Shown here: positions 21,783-34,825 of the stretch, in pieces
Layout: each line of letters starts with the position of its first letter
Numbering within the stretch: the first letter of the stretch is position 1
NCBI RefSeq assembly: GCF_009727055.1
Contig: NC_052351.1
Coordinates: 57,666,379-57,730,378 of the forward strand
Length of the DNA stretch: 64,000 bases
Direction: 5' to 3'
Origin: Benincasa hispida
Lineage: Eukaryota > Streptophyta > Magnoliopsida > Cucurbitales > Cucurbitaceae
Made by a program: the position numbers and the translations under genes
The notes under the pieces: model-generated
Told to the model about the DNA's origin: nothing
The model's input: only the letters and a program-made list of their open reading frames with translations
Databases searched by the model: none

Positions 21783-24017
21783 ATGAAGCCACAGCATTAT
21801 GTCGGTACTGTTGGGATTGGTATCCTAATTCTCCCGGAGTCTGTAGTTTGTAAACTGTACACATTGTTATGACTAAAATAAGAGTTATTTTATTTGGCAT
21901 TTACTCATATCCAATAAACAAAGCTTCATTGTTATTGTATGTAAACTTAAGCATGTATATGAGATATACAAGTGGATCATGCCTTATGTGATAACCTAAA
22001 AAGGTCTATAGTATAAGAATTAAGGAGGGATACCTGATCCTGGTGACACTATGAATACGACCCGCTTTGTAGAGGTTTGCAAGTGTTGTAAACTACTACA
22101 GATGGTTGATTCTGATGATTCATGTGGAGACATGTGAGCAGGGGTGTCTTATATAAATAGTTTATATAAGACCGGACCACGAGATGACTAGTCTCTTTAT
22201 ATAACGCCATTGATACTTGAGACTTACATCTCACCTTAACGACCATAGGTGACATGACTTCAATCCTAAGTGTTCTGGGAACTCCTGCCTTTGAGGGCGG
22301 TCCTTTGATTAGTATGGGTGAGAGTGGCCAGATTGCCAACTCAACATACCTACCTTTTTAGAGATTTGTCTGATTTGGGAGTTGGAAACTCAGTTACACA
22401 AGATGAAATTCACTCCTTTTCTTTATAGATTGCTCCCTTAAGGGCTGATTCTGGGTTTTGAACATAGTGGCCACAGCTTCTCTTTGGAAGAGAGGACTCA
22501 ATCATAGTAGGACTATGACTTATATTCATTAGTGAGATCAGTGGTACTTAAGGAGTTAGATGTAACTACAGGGACATAACGGTTATTGGCTCAACTATAC
22601 TTACGAGGGTTATCGCACTGTTGATTGGTTGATATAGACACAAAATATATTTGTAGTAAAGAGAGTGCAACTATCGATCTTTAGTAGAGTGCCCGACAGT
22701 TAACGGATAGTGAATCCCATGAGTAAAGAGTTTAATCAGTTATTCACATACTGGGAGCTTCAATCTACAGGTTCATAAGGTCTTTTTGGTAGCTCAATAG
22801 ATTCTAGTTGAGAATCAGTTCTTGGTGTTGATTTGAAATATTCAAATTGACAGGAGGAAATTCGATTATATATGATATGATCAGTGTGACGTATGAGAAA
22901 CATCAAGTGGATGATTAATGTAAATGAGATTTACATTAAGTACCATGAAATAGAAAAACGGCTATGGTTTATATGTTTTATGAGATGAAATATTAAAACT
23001 ATAGGTTATAAATATAACATGGTAAGTTGGTTATCATATATATTTATAATAATATTAATTATTGGATAATTATCTCTTTTTCTCTAATAACCAATTGAGT
23101 GGGGGTTATTGGTGGTTTTCATGGTAACCGTGAGATAGAAGAAAAAATGTTTTCCTAAATTTAGTAAGATTTTGCAAGAGTTGCTATTCTCGGAAATACT
23201 CACGGGTTGCTGTCAAGTGAGAAATGTTTTCACTAAACGATAGCTAAAAGAGAGACGAAACGATCGTGGAGTGTTACTATGTGATAGTTTATTGAGCTGG
23301 TCGTAGCTAGATGATCGTGGGGCTTTTGCTATATGATAGCTTGTCTTCTTCTAAACGTTTGAGCTCTTTTCTATACGATAAACTCTTATCATCTCCCACT
23401 TGCTCAATCGTATACACAATTGTTATTTCTTTGGTCTCTTCCTTTAACCAACTCCACACAGAACCCACACTTATGGATTCTCATACCGAGAATACCAAGG
23501 TAGTCATTATGGTGGTGTCCTCATTCAACTCGATTGAGTTCGAGGTTTTAAAGGCTATTTGTTAGGTTCGTGATCTTGGAGATCGTTGTGTTCGAGTTTG
23601 TTGTTGATCATGCGGTGTTGCGGTCATTGTGTTTGAGCGTTTGTGTGTTGCTATCTTGGAGATTGAATGAGCGTTCGTAATTGAGGGACTTTGAAGCACG
23701 AGTCTTCAAAGGTATGTATAATCTTTCCCTTGATTATCATGTAAAGCATGCTGTAATTTCATATTGTGCATGAGCTGTAAGTTTCGTTTCTTGATTGTAA
23801 TTCTGTATGTTCAATTCCAAATGAAATTTGGAACGATCACTCCACTGCTTATGGAAATCCTCATATCTAATTTCTTTCAGGTACGCCACAGTGGAGGCGT
23901 CAATCGGTGGTAGTGACATCAGACTTCCAATCTGACAGAGGCAATGTTGCAGCACTGAAGAGCAAGGAAAAAGCATATATAAGGAAAACGGAAAAAGCAA
24001 GGGAGAAAGAAGAGTGA
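21783..24017 (+). pseudogene. Short open frame split by a solo LTR (unknown)
   Basis: If the solo LTR at 21809-23879 and one copy of its GGTAC duplication are ignored, an ATG at 21783 reads into 23885 and on to a TGA at 24015-24017, giving about 52 codons without a stop. The peptide is basic towards its end and I do not recognise it. The 320 bases upstream (21460-21780) are less AT-rich than the surroundings and contain AGAACCCTAACGG, which looks like a plant 5' leader. It may be a scrap of a host gene or pure chance. Confidence 0.25.
21809..23879 (+). mobile_element. Solo copia LTR ('B') with target duplication GGTAC
   Basis: A 2071-bp LTR starting TGTTGGGATTGG and ending TTTCTTTCA. It is flanked by identical GGTAC at 21804-21808 and 23880-23884. 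Blocks are shared with LTR A (18332) and LTR C (62045 minus). No internal sequence is present. Palindromic ACGATCGT/ACGATAGC words cluster at 23230-23400. The frame at 23311-23565 is part of the repeat. Confidence 0.85.
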
Positions 24018-24922
24018 AAAAACGAAGGTGAAGAAGAAGATGGAAACCCATGTAACTAAGGACAGAATTGAAATTTAAAAAAAAAAAATTATAGGTTGAC
24101 TGGTCCAAATCTGTCATATTTATAAATATTTTAAAATTGTACTATATTTTTAGAATGTTTCCAAAATTGTATTATCTCGTATAAATTTCCTTCAAAGAAA
24201 TTGACTATACTTATAACGATAAGAGTATTTTAATTTTTTTTTTTAAAAGGTTATGAGTATTAATGCTACTTCTGAAAGTTTTGGGATATTTTTTAAATGA
24301 GTTACTAATGGTTTTCATCCATATACTCGGGATAAGGGTATTTTAATTTCTTTTTTTTAATTAGTTTTAAGGGTTTTATCTAAATTTTTGAAAGTTCAAG
24401 GATATTTTTAAAAGAAAGTATTAGCGATTTTCATCCAAAACTAATAGAACGGATATTTAAAAGTTTAAAAGTATTATTGCAACTTTTGAAAATTCATGGA
24501 TATCTTTGACACAAAGTACAAAGTTCAAGAGTATTTTCTATAATTATGCCTAGAATTTATTGATATGTGTAGCATTTAAATCAGTTTAATTTTTGTTTAC
24601 AAATTTTCATTTCTTTGCACAAAGACTAGTTAGAAATCAAATTGAAATATTATTAACAAATTAGAACCCAATTAGTAACGCAAAGGAACATTAGAAATTA
24701 AATTCAAACTTTGGACCAATCATTTCATTTTTGAAACTTCAAGGATCAAATCTCAAATATAAAAAATGTTAATTTTGAAAACTCTAGAGAATAAAAACAA
24801 GTTTGAATTAATTAATCTCAAGATCTGAAGTGTGAATTAAACAATTTAATTTTACTTTAGTATTCAGTAAGGGGTATGAAGTGTTGCTTTTTGATCCTAA
24901 ATCCCAAAATAATTAATTCATA
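24018..24922. other. AT-rich non-coding DNA
   Basis: No gene. Loose repeats of a unit with TTTTGAAAGTTCAAGGATATTTTT and GCGATTTTCATCC-type words occur between about 24240 and 24540, suggesting an old, diverged tandem repeat. Confidence 0.4.
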
Positions 24923-26134
24923 TGTTGATGATAACAAATCTGTTTTTATTTATTAACAATTTGAGTATTTTAAAGTGTCCATTGCATAGAGTTTAGAACA
25001 ACGACTCCAATGCAATTTGTATCACTTAAATTGGACCTCTAATGAAGAAAATATGACTAAAACAAACTTCACAGAAAAATCCCAAATTGATGACATGACA
25101 TAATTTTTCTCATAAAAGTAGACTAATTGAAAGATCTCACTTGAAACAATAAAGGTGTGACACATAGTGGGCTTTTGACTTTTGTATTGTTTTTAAAAAA
25201 GAAAATGAATTTAAAAGGAAAATGAATACAATATTACTTTATGTTTCTATCTAGTGGCTAGTTTTAGACACATGGTAGGTTTTTGCTTTTGGTAGGATTT
25301 AAAAAAAAAAAGAAAAAAATTAAAAATAAAAAAATTAATATTATATTTTGTTTGTGTCTAATGGATAGTTTAGTTTAAAATCTCTACCCTTGATTTTTGT
25401 TTTCTAGGATCCAATGGTCCAAATTAAATGTTGTCTTCAACTTATTTTCTTCTACAAATCGTAAGAACAAATTTCTATTTCCAATCCTCTATAACTCATT
25501 AAGCCACCATTGTTACTCTCCTTCCAAGCTTCAATTTTTTTTTTTCTTTTCATTTCTTCTTGAGAGAGATATTTTACATTGTGAGGATTGATTTATAGAG
25601 TGCTAAATTTATAAATCTACTCTTCAAGAGAGTTTTTTCTCATATTGTTCTTCATTTCCAAATTCATTCTAAGGGTTGTTCTTGATCCGTAAAAAGAGTG
25701 GTATAGCGGTTTGATCCTCAACCGTGGAAAGGATCAGATTTGCTATTGTACAAAAAAAGAAGTTGTACCAGTTCGACACAAGCCGTGGAAATAGTCAAGT
25801 TCGTAGTGACATACCTAAGAGGAGCTTGGGAATTGAATGTAGGCCAGTTAGTGTCGAACCACTATAAAATTTTCGGTGTCAATTTCTCTATCCCTCTCCT
25901 ATTTAATTTTGTAATTAATTTATTAATATATTTCATTGCTATAGTTTATTCTTGAATTTGTTTCTGCCAATTTATTTATCCTTTTGAATTAAATGTATTT
26001 GAATAAAATTTTTGTTTAATTGCTATTTAACAAAAGTTTGTTAATTTGTTTAATTTGGCCCCATTAGAAAAAAGTTTGAATTAGTTTTAAATAAACCCTA
26101 TTCATCCCTCTAGAGTTGACATACCGATCCTACA
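24923..26134 (+). repeat. SIRE-like copia LTR
   Basis: It starts TGTTGATGATAACAAATCTG and ends with TTCATCCCTCTAGAG followed by CCGATCCTACA. Both ends have the style of SIRE/Maximus LTRs. Directly after it, 26137-26150 resembles a decayed initiator tRNA-Met primer site. No target duplication was found. The frames at 25397-25591 and 25740-25955 lie in the LTR and are not gene-like. Confidence 0.5.
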
Positions 26135-26653
26135 TGAAGGTATGAACTTATCGAGGGTTCTTACGATAAAATAATATTAATATTTGCCAATCAATACAAC
26201 ATATACTATTTGATAGTATTAATAGCAAGATTGGGTATCCATAGGTGTTTATGATGCATACAATGCTCACAGTTATATAGATTAATTCGATTAAAGTACA
26301 GAGCAAACTTTCAAAGAGTGATTTCTTTGTGAGGACCAAGGTCGAACTAAGCTAGCAGTGATGCTTCACTTCAGTTTTAATAGATTTAAAACTCAGAATT
26401 CATATATGGTTGTGAAATGAAAATTGCAGAAAATCCAAAGTTCAGTGGAGAAAGAGTTTGGTTAAAATGCATGGTGGAAGAAGCACAATGTGGATGTAAT
26501 AAAGATGTTCTGATGAGAGAAATGGGATTAGGATGAATACCATCAATCCTTCCATATATTAAGGTTTTGGTTCATGTTTTTAACCACAAACACAATCTCA
26601 ATCTCTCGGTGAGTAAGCCATATTCATCATATTTTTATGATGCATGCTTTAGG
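26135..26653. other. Unassigned DNA between LTRs
   Basis: Probably the first internal bases of the SIRE-like element, followed by older DNA into which LTR D inserted. No domain is seen in the short frames here. Confidence 0.35.
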
Positions 26654-28552
26654 TGACAGAGTTAACAACGTGTATGCGGAAGTAATTTGGATCTTAAGCA
26701 TTCTAACTACATTAATTTTGAGATTAAAGCATGCATGTTCATATAAAAAAACTAGGGCTTGAGATACAACCTTTGTAGAACTCAAATTACAACAACTCTT
26801 TTTCACGAATTTGATCACGAACTCTTCATAGATTACCACTAGAGTCTTTCCCGTTATTCTCCACCTTAGAACGGATCTTAGGATCCAATTTGTCAAGAAA
26901 TTGAAGGAAATTTTGAGATTGAAAGAGTTTTTGGTGTCAAAATGTGGAGAGAACTTTTCTCTTCAAATTGCAAATTTTACTGAAAAATTCGAGCCAAATT
27001 TTCTTCTATTTAAAGAAGAAAATAATGCAAATAAGTTACATCTAAAATTGACACCTAATCAAACAAAAGTGAGTGGAATTAAAGGTGTTTGATTAGTGGG
27101 AATTGTGGGACCATTCCACTAACCTTATTTTCATTTTGAAATTGAATTTCCAAAATTGAATTTTTAAATGAAAATTATTTTAAATAAAATAAATAAAATA
27201 TTTTAATTTATTTTAAAATAATTTTAAATAAAATTAATTCAAATAATTAATTTTAAAAAATTAATTNTTAATTTTAAAAAATTAATTAACCAATTTAATT
27301 AATAAATAAATTAAATTAATATCAAATATTAAGTTAATAACCAATACCAATCCCGAACATGAATCCCTATTCATGTATAATATTTAAATCATGTTTAAAT
27401 ATTTTCAACTCTCTAATTTTGTTTAATTCAACAATTAAACGATACATTAATTATATCGTATATAATTAATACTTTATTCCCTAATTCGAATTTAAACATT
27501 TCAAATTCTCTATCACAATGTCCTAAGGTTTGTCCGATATGAGCTAGCAGGGGGATCTAATAGACCTACGGATCATGAGATTCAACGATCCGAGATTAAT
27601 CAACTCAACTCGTTAACCTAATTAACTAACATTCGTTAACTACCGGGGCACTCCACTAAAGTCCAGTAGCTGCACTCTCCTGCATTTAGATATATTTCTG
27701 TCTACTTGATATAACCATGATTAGTAAATCGATCTTTCATAGTGTTCATAATTACAGCTGGGTCAAAAATTACCGTTTTACCTCCGTAATTACATCTTGC
27801 TCCTTAAGTCCCATTAACCCTTTAATGAACAATTGGTTTGAGGTCCAACCACCAAATCGAGTCCTTCTCAGGTCAATGAGAGAGTGGGCCCCTTGTTTAA
27901 GGCCCGGAGTCAGCATTTAAGAGAACAATCTATCTACTACCCCTAGAATCAGGTAAAAGTGAGTTCCATCTTGTAGGACCATGTCTCCAACTATCTACCC
28001 GATCTTACCCCTAAAATGGGAGACTTATTGATTCGGCGATGTTGAGCCACTCTTACCCATGCAGATTAAAAGATAATCCCAAATAAATAAGAGTTCATAG
28101 TTAGCTCGGATTAAGATTCAGTTACCTAGGTCATTGAATTGAAATAGTTAGTCTTATCAGTAAACAACGTTATAAAATAAAAATGACTATTTTGTGGTTT
28201 GGTCTTATGCAAACTCATTGCATAGGATTCCTCCACTTGCAAGTCTCCACATGAACGATTCAGGATCACATCGTATGTATCAAATACAAAGTGGGTCATC
28301 CAACCTAATCACTATACTATAGACTGTTTTGCATATTATTCGAACTTGATACACTTTTATGTCTCCACATAAAATTCAAGTATTCATGCTATAGCTAGGG
28401 TTTCTTAGTTTAATAGATTTAGGGTTAAAAGGTGCAATTTAATTTACTTATTTAATAGCATTTTTACAGAATAACCTCATTAACTACTTCATTGTCAAAT
28501 AAAATATGTTTAATGTTTACAAACCACGAGTTTTAAGATATACAATCCAACA
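26654..28552 (-). mobile_element. Solo copia LTR ('D')
   Basis: On the minus strand it starts TGTTGGATTGTATATC and ends TTAACTCTGTCA. It is flanked by TTAGG (26649-26653) and TTAGA (28553-28557), a 4/5 match to a 5-bp target duplication. It shares the TGTGGAGAC, GCATAGGATTCCTCC-type and GACCACAAAATAGTC-type blocks with LTR E. The stretch 27120-27480 is very AT-rich and contains the single-N join. No primer site follows, so it is a solo LTR. Confidence 0.7.
27267..27267. other. Single-N assembly join
   Basis: One N lies between two identical 20-base sequences (27247-27266 and 27268-27287). This suggests two contig ends that overlap were joined without merging. Confidence 0.8.
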
Positions 28553-28557
28553 TTAGA

Positions 28558-30592
28558 TTACTTGAACCAAGGGTTATTTTTACCTCTAAAGATATTACCT
28601 ACTTTACCTAATGAAATCCATAATCACTTACCCTCTCAAGTAGTTAACTATCACTACTTGATTCCATTAGGTAGATGGAATCAAGATTGAAAATATACAC
28701 ACATTAAGTAAAATGAACCTCAACCAAAGTTATGTTTGCTAGAATGATGATATACTCACCTTAACCCACTTGAGATTTAGCTACTCATGACTAAAGAAGA
28801 AATAAAAGTGGAGAAGATGAAGGAGATGAAGTTCATGATATATTAATGAATAAAATAGTAACTACAAATTGTTTAAATGACAAGTTGGAATGAAGATATA
28901 AAGTGGGTGGTGGATGAGGAATGATAGAATAAGCTACCAGTGACAATTTTTTTACTTCCCGTCGACAGATCCTTCTTCTACCGTATGGTTGTTATGGAAG
29001 GGAAGAAGATAACTCTCTCGAGCTCTCTGGAATTGTCTCGATGATCTTTAGTTCCCGGTATGTGTGTTATGATATCTCCTTTTCTCTCTTTTAGGGCCAC
29101 TACTTATACAGTTGGATGCAAGGAAGATTCTTTACCATATAAAATGACAACAGACATGTCAGACAACTTTTGTATGTTGCTCTTTTTAGTTGTCGGTGGT
29201 CTCCTGCTATGTAAGTTATTAGTAGGGAAGCACGAAGATTAGTTTTATGAAGCCAATTCTTTAGTTAAAGTGATAAATAGAGGGTTTTTGTGTAGTTGGA
29301 GTTTAAGTATGTGAAGTAAAGTAAATAAAGTAAAGTGATTGTTCTTTGGATGCAACCTAACTAGATGGTTTTAGATAAGGAAAGTGGAATCACCCAATTG
29401 TAAATTTTCTCCTAGGATTTTATCTATGCTTAGCCAACACATTTAATAATGCTAAATTGAAGTCTAGAGCAACAAATCAATTAATACATTCTTTCTTTTT
29501 TTTTTTTTTTACATATCTTCTTTTTTTTTTTGGACTCATTTGCTCTCTTCTTTTCTTTTAACTCTTCTCTTTTGACTCTCCTTTTTATTCTCTCTTCCTT
29601 TTCTCCCTGGTTAATAATTCTATCTTTCCCCAAAGTCTCACATTATAACCTATCGAATAAGACAACTCTCTAATCGACATGGTGATAAAAGACTTATAGA
29701 TACAATAAACCCATCCTAATTCATAAAAGAAAAAAACAAGGCTTGACTAGTGCACATGTGAGCAAGGAAAAAAAAAAGGGTTATAAAATGCTCATAGCAA
29801 AGCTACATATCAAGCACTTCCTAGGCTATTCTAATCATCCAAAACAAAATACAAAAATTTCAATGAAACTAGCATGCTAAAAAAATGGCCCATCTCTAGA
29901 TGCAAAGTAGTTAAAAAAAAAAATGGCCTATCTTTAGATGCAAAAGACAAGCAGCTGTAACACACCATCTAAACTGGATGGTGAGAATTATATGCACGCA
30001 AAACACATGAAATACATGCATAGGCCCAACATGCAGAAGAACTGAAAAACATGTATGTACCCACCCCCAACCTAAAATCATTTATTTTTCTCAATGTATG
30101 TAAAATAATGGAAAGCAAGGACAAAATAGAGGGAAACAAAAAACCTTACCTGAAAATGAAGCACATGTGGGGAAGATTATTCTCCATCGTATAGAACGTG
30201 ATAATGTGGAGAAGCGAAGGAACTACCCTGCAAAAGAAAACCAAAATCAAGCCAAAAGGCCTAAAACCTAAAAAAAAAAGAAAGAAAAACCTAGAATGAA
30301 TAGCTTGAATAAAAGAAGCTAACCTAAGAAAGCTAGACTAACAACCTAAACTAGAAAAGACTAAACTTGAAGACACAGAAAACAAACTTACCTATAAAAA
30401 CTAAAAACCTAGGAAAAGACAACTATAGCAAAAAAGGTCAAACTCAGGGGCTACTCCTCTTTTGACTCAGATGGTCTCCTAAGTTCAGGCTAGGCAGAGA
30501 ACTCTAAACGGTTTAGGGCGAGATGGGTACAATCTATCCCATAGTGCACATCTCTCTACAACTGCCAAACTTGTCTCTCTAGATACCCAAAC
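28558..30592. other. Non-coding retroelement debris
   Basis: No coding frame is convincing. Around 28765-28800, CCCACTTGAGATTTAGCTAC followed by TCATGACTAA matches the arrangement of the Athila-like LTR block at 4815-4845, so 28560-29420 is probably a distant gypsy LTR. On the minus strand 30590-30100 is pyrimidine-rich with TTTTGCAG-like intron ends and looks like a retroelement leader. Homopolymer runs are at 29497-29532, 29767-29780 and 29910-29920. Confidence 0.4.
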
Positions 30593-31217
30593 TGAAGGAA
30601 TCGAATTCTTCAGCAGAGTTGCGTAAGTGTGTGTATCATCGAAATTCATTTTGGAAATTATTGAAAAAACATTATAAAAATAGAACAGGATAAATATAAA
30701 TTTATAGCATGTTTTACAAGGGAAGACATACCTCTGAAGATTCTCCTTGAAAGGGGAGAAAAGGCTTTCCTTTGCACGAACTCTTTAAAGATTTTTTTCA
30801 AGAATTCCTTCTTTGAAATCTCATGAACAATCACAAACAAGGATACCACCATTCGAAAACCTTGCTATTCTTCAGATAGAATCAGGATCGTGGGATTCTT
30901 TAAAAGGGAAGAATTTACAGAACAACGTTTCTATAAAAATGTGTTAAGGGAGATATTGGTTTTTTTAGAGAGAATTTATACAGAGAACACCAAATAAACA
31001 ATTACATTTTATGAACTCACTCTGCAAAAAGCTTCCTATCATGTTAAGTGAGAGAGATGGATGGATGAGAAGTTACAACTCCCAACTCCCCATCCATCCA
31101 TCATCACGTAGAATAACTCCCAATTTTCTAATTTTTAAATAATATATTAAATCTAATTTAATATATAATTAAATAATAATGTTAGTTATTAAAAATTAAG
31201 TAATTAATAGTTAAATA
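30593..31217 (-). repeat. Copia LTR fragment ('I')
   Basis: On the minus strand it ends GAATTCGATTCCTTCA, like the LTR ending at 50146 (AAATTTCCTTCA). It is followed by TTGGGTATCTAGAGAG, which resembles a decayed initiator tRNA-Met primer site. The start is missing: LTR E begins at 31218 and seems to have cut it. Confidence 0.5.
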
Positions 31218-33135
31218 TGTTCAGAATGTACTAAAACTCGCCGTTCGTAAATATTGTTAACATATTCTATTTATCAATAAAGTATTATTGAGTATTTTAT
31301 TCAATAAATTGTTATTGATATTGTATTTTATTATAAAAATCCAATAAATGAATTCATGACTATAATATGAATACTTTAACTTCATGTGGCGACATAAAAG
31401 AGGGTCAAGTATTAGTATATAGTCAAAATAGTCATAGATGAGATTGGGTACCTCATCCTTGTGACACTATTGGATGTAGCCCATTTTGTATACTGATACA
31501 AATGACGTGATCCCAAAATCATTCATGTGGAGACATGTGAGTAGAGGCATCCTATGCAATGAGTTTTGCATAAGACTGGACCTCGAAATAGTCACTTTTC
31601 TTTATAACGACCGTTTATTATTAAAACTGACTATTTCAAATTCAATGACTTAGGGTAACTTGATCTTAATCTTGAGCTAACTATGAACTTCTATTTATTC
31701 AGGATTATCTTTTGATCTGCATAGGTGAGAGTAGTCCAACAACACTACTCAATAAGCCTCCCATTTTGAGGATAAGACTGGATAGATAGCTGGAGACATA
31801 GTTCTGCAAGATAAAATTCACTCCTACCTGACTTAGGGTTAGCAGATAAGTTGTTCTATTAAGCATTGCTTCCTGGTCTTGAACAATGGGGTCCCACCCT
31901 CTCATGATCGAGAGAGACATGGTTTATAAGTTGGACTATAAACCAATTGTTCAATGGAGGATTAGTAGAAGCTTAAGAAGCAAGATGTATCTAAGAGGTA
32001 AAATGATTTTTTTACCTAGTTGTGAATACGAACAACCTATGAAGGGTCAACTTACTAATCATGGTTAAAGTGAACAGAAATATATCTACATGAGGAGAGT
32101 GCAACTATCGAGCTATAGTTGTGTGTCTCGGTAGTTAATGAATATTGATTATTTCAGTCTAAAGAGTTTTTTAGCCAACTAATCTCAAATCATTGGAGCT
32201 CATGATCTGTAGGTCCATAAAGTCTCTTTACTAGCTCGTAAATTATATTTTGGATTATTGAATTGAGCCAATTTGAAATGTTCAAATTCGAAATTAGGGT
32301 TTTAAATTTGAAGTGTGCAAATTCAATTAGGGTTTTAATGAATTGTATTTGATACAATTAAAACGTTTAATTTTATAGAAATTAAACAAAATTTGGGAGA
32401 TTAAAATATTTAGATATTGATTTAAATATTGAATTGCATGAATAGGATTCATATATAAATTAAGCGTTTGATTAATTTAATATTTGATATTAAATTATTA
32501 TTTATTTAATTAATTATTTAAATAAATTGTTTTTTTTTCAATTCTAAAAATCAAAATCAGATTTGATTTTATATTTAATTTTAATCTTAATGAAAAATAG
32601 ATTAAAATTCAAGAAATTGAAAAGCAAAATTTGAAAAATTCTACTATTGGGTGGAGTTTTCCAATTTTGCATCTTCAAATGGAGTGAATTCCTTCAAGTC
32701 AAACACCTAGCCCACTAAGGATTAGCTCCTTAAGGTGTCAACGAGTTGAAGCCGAAGGATTTACATGTCTTTCATGGTTAAATTACTGCAAAATTTGTGG
32801 GCATGTAGAGGAGACTTTTTTTTTTTTTTTTTTTAATTTCTAGTCTTCTCTTTAATAACCCTCATCATCCCTTATCAAATTGACCTCAATTTGAGATTCC
32901 ACCTCTTAATCCAAGTTAGAGGATAATAGAGAAGTTCCTCTTGGTGGTCTACTGAACATTTGAAGATTGATTTCATGTTAAGGAGCAAGGATTTAAAGAG
33001 TTACATCAAAGGTAATATTCTTATGAAACCCTATTTTAATGAAAATTTCAATGCATGCCTTAAAACTTAAATGAAGTGTAATTAGAGTGCTTATTGATTA
33101 TGATTTCTTCCGCTGCATGTTAGTTTACTCTATCA
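31218..33135 (+). repeat. Copia 5' LTR ('E')
   Basis: A 1.9-kb LTR from TGTTCAGAATG to TACTCTATCA, immediately followed by a primer-binding site, so it is a 5' LTR. It shares the GACATAAAAGAGGGTCAAG, GGAGACATGTGAGTAG and CCTATGCAATGAG blocks with LTR D. The segment from 32768 onward is repeated identically at 37146-37513. Confidence 0.7.
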
Positions 33136-33137
33136 AT

Positions 33138-33150
33138 TGGTTCCAGAGCA
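33138..33150 (+). other. Primer-binding site for initiator tRNA-Met (decayed)
   Basis: TGGTTCCAGAGCA lies 2 bases after the LTR end. The usual copia site is TGGTATCAGAGCA, so two bases differ. Confidence 0.65.
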
Positions 33151-34597
33151 TGATTTAAGCACTCAATTATCGTTAATTTGAGTTTGATGGGTGAATTTAT
33201 AAGATTGTATGAAATGGTGACCGATATGGTTGAAATTTAACTTTGGCATTAGTTTTCTCTTCAATTATGAAGTTTAATTTGTAATTGGCTCTTGATTAAT
33301 GAGCTTGTATGTGTGCTCTAGTGTCTATAATTTTATTGGAGTCATTAGAGTTGAAATTAGGTTGTAATTGAAGATCAAAATAAGCATGGTCGAGTTGCAG
33401 ACATTTGGAACCAAGCTTCTACTTTGCAGCGTCACGATGCTGCGAGGAGAGCGTTGTAAGGTTATTCATAATCAGCCTGAGACGTTGTAGTGCTGAGATG
33501 GAGCGTCACAACGCTATTCATCCTAGCCTAGAAAGGCGCGTGTTTGTGAGCCAGTTTGCATGGGAGGACGTTTGGTTTGATCGACTTGGTCTTCATTCGG
33601 TCTGGTTCAGCAACATTTGGTCCGGTTAAGCTTCAATTAGAGCATTTGGAGGCTGGTTCGGTTTGGTTGAGCGGTCCATACCTCTTTTGAAGCTGTTTTG
33701 GGTTGTTTTTGTAATAACTAGTTATTTTGCTTGTTTAGGATTCCAAAGTTGAATCATATTGGTGTTGTTTAAGTATTTTATGCATGTGATTTATGTTATA
33801 TTTATATTAAACATGTTTGTGCTATAGTATGTCATTTAGATTTAAAATCCTACCATAGGAAAGCATGTTGCATGCATAATATTATGTTATAAGTTATAAT
33901 ATATAGTATGCATTTTTAAGGTTTCTTAAAATTAATATAAGTGTTATGTTAATTTTGAATGCTTTTGATGTATGTTATGGATGGATAACATGTCTATTGT
34001 TTTATAAATTGTTATAAAACCGTATTAGACATAAAAATCCATAACAAAGATTATCAGCATGCTCATTTAGGTTAACAACTTATTTTAATAGTTAAAATAG
34101 GTCATTATCTTATAAAATACTGTTACAAACTCAATCAGTTCATAATCCTATCTAAAACTGGAGGTATTTAAGTTGATGGTTTACATAACACCTCCTACCT
34201 GAGGATTATGACTAAAATTTTGAGCGTTGTTATCCGGTTTTATGAGCTTGCGTGAGTGGTGTGAGGTTTAAAATTGGTTTAACACCTAGATATCGTAGGT
34301 TTAAATCTAAATATAAACGTTATACTTGGATAAATCATATAGACTTAGGTTGTTTAAAATTAACCTGAATATATCTAAGTAAAAGAATATCCAAACATTT
34401 AGAACACTTTAGTGGGAGATTAACAATATATACGATATATCGTTTTTAGCTCTCACATCCCTAAGAGTTTACACCGTGAGATCCATGCTCAATTTCGTGT
34501 CGCTTTTACCGCAATTGCTCCATTTAGAAAGTGTTTGCATGGGTCGATAACAAGGTGAATGGGAGAAGTAGTTCATAATAAGTGGGTGAAGAAAATG
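33151..34597 (+). other. Leader of a truncated copia element
   Basis: About 1.45 kb downstream of the primer site with no gag. At 33425-33525 it has repeated AGCGTCACAACGCT-type words, like those in the copia leader at 49340-49430. The frame at 33405-33629 runs through these repeats and is not a recognisable protein. The element ends where the LTR of copia-2 begins at 34598. The whole stretch recurs at 37529-38975. Confidence 0.5.
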
Positions 34598-34813
34598 TGT
34601 CAACATAGTTGAAGAATGAAGATATTGGACTTAGAGGAATTCCTTTTTTCTCTTTTCTTGTATTCAATATGTATTTGGGGTATTCAGCCTACAACCTTAT
34701 ATACACAGTATCCATCAATGTGCGTACACAATAATACAAAAGGAATAAAAGAATAGGTACACGTGGCATACTTTGGTTGGTGGAGCTAGAATAATTCTAA
34801 CTAATTTGCAACA
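34598..34813 (-). repeat. Short copia LTR (216 bp), first copy
   Basis: The minus strand runs from TGTTGCAAATTAG to CATAGTTGACA. Short LTRs of this size fit Ale/Ivana-type copia elements. A TATATAAGG word lies at about 34695-34705 on the minus strand, the likely promoter. The same sequence is at 38976-39191. Confidence 0.65.
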
Positions 34814-34825
34814 AATTTTGGTGGC

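Noticed and set aside
23737..24117. 126-codon hydrophobic minus-strand frame
   Set aside because: It crosses the boundary between solo LTR B and its target, so it cannot be one ancestral gene.
26627..26896. 89-codon minus-strand frame as a possible host exon
   Set aside because: It starts inside solo LTR D and matches the end block of the LTR family rather than any known protein.
33405..33629. 74-codon frame present twice (also 37783-38007)
   Set aside because: It runs through palindromic leader repeats and its second copy is the assembly duplicate; no domain is recognised.
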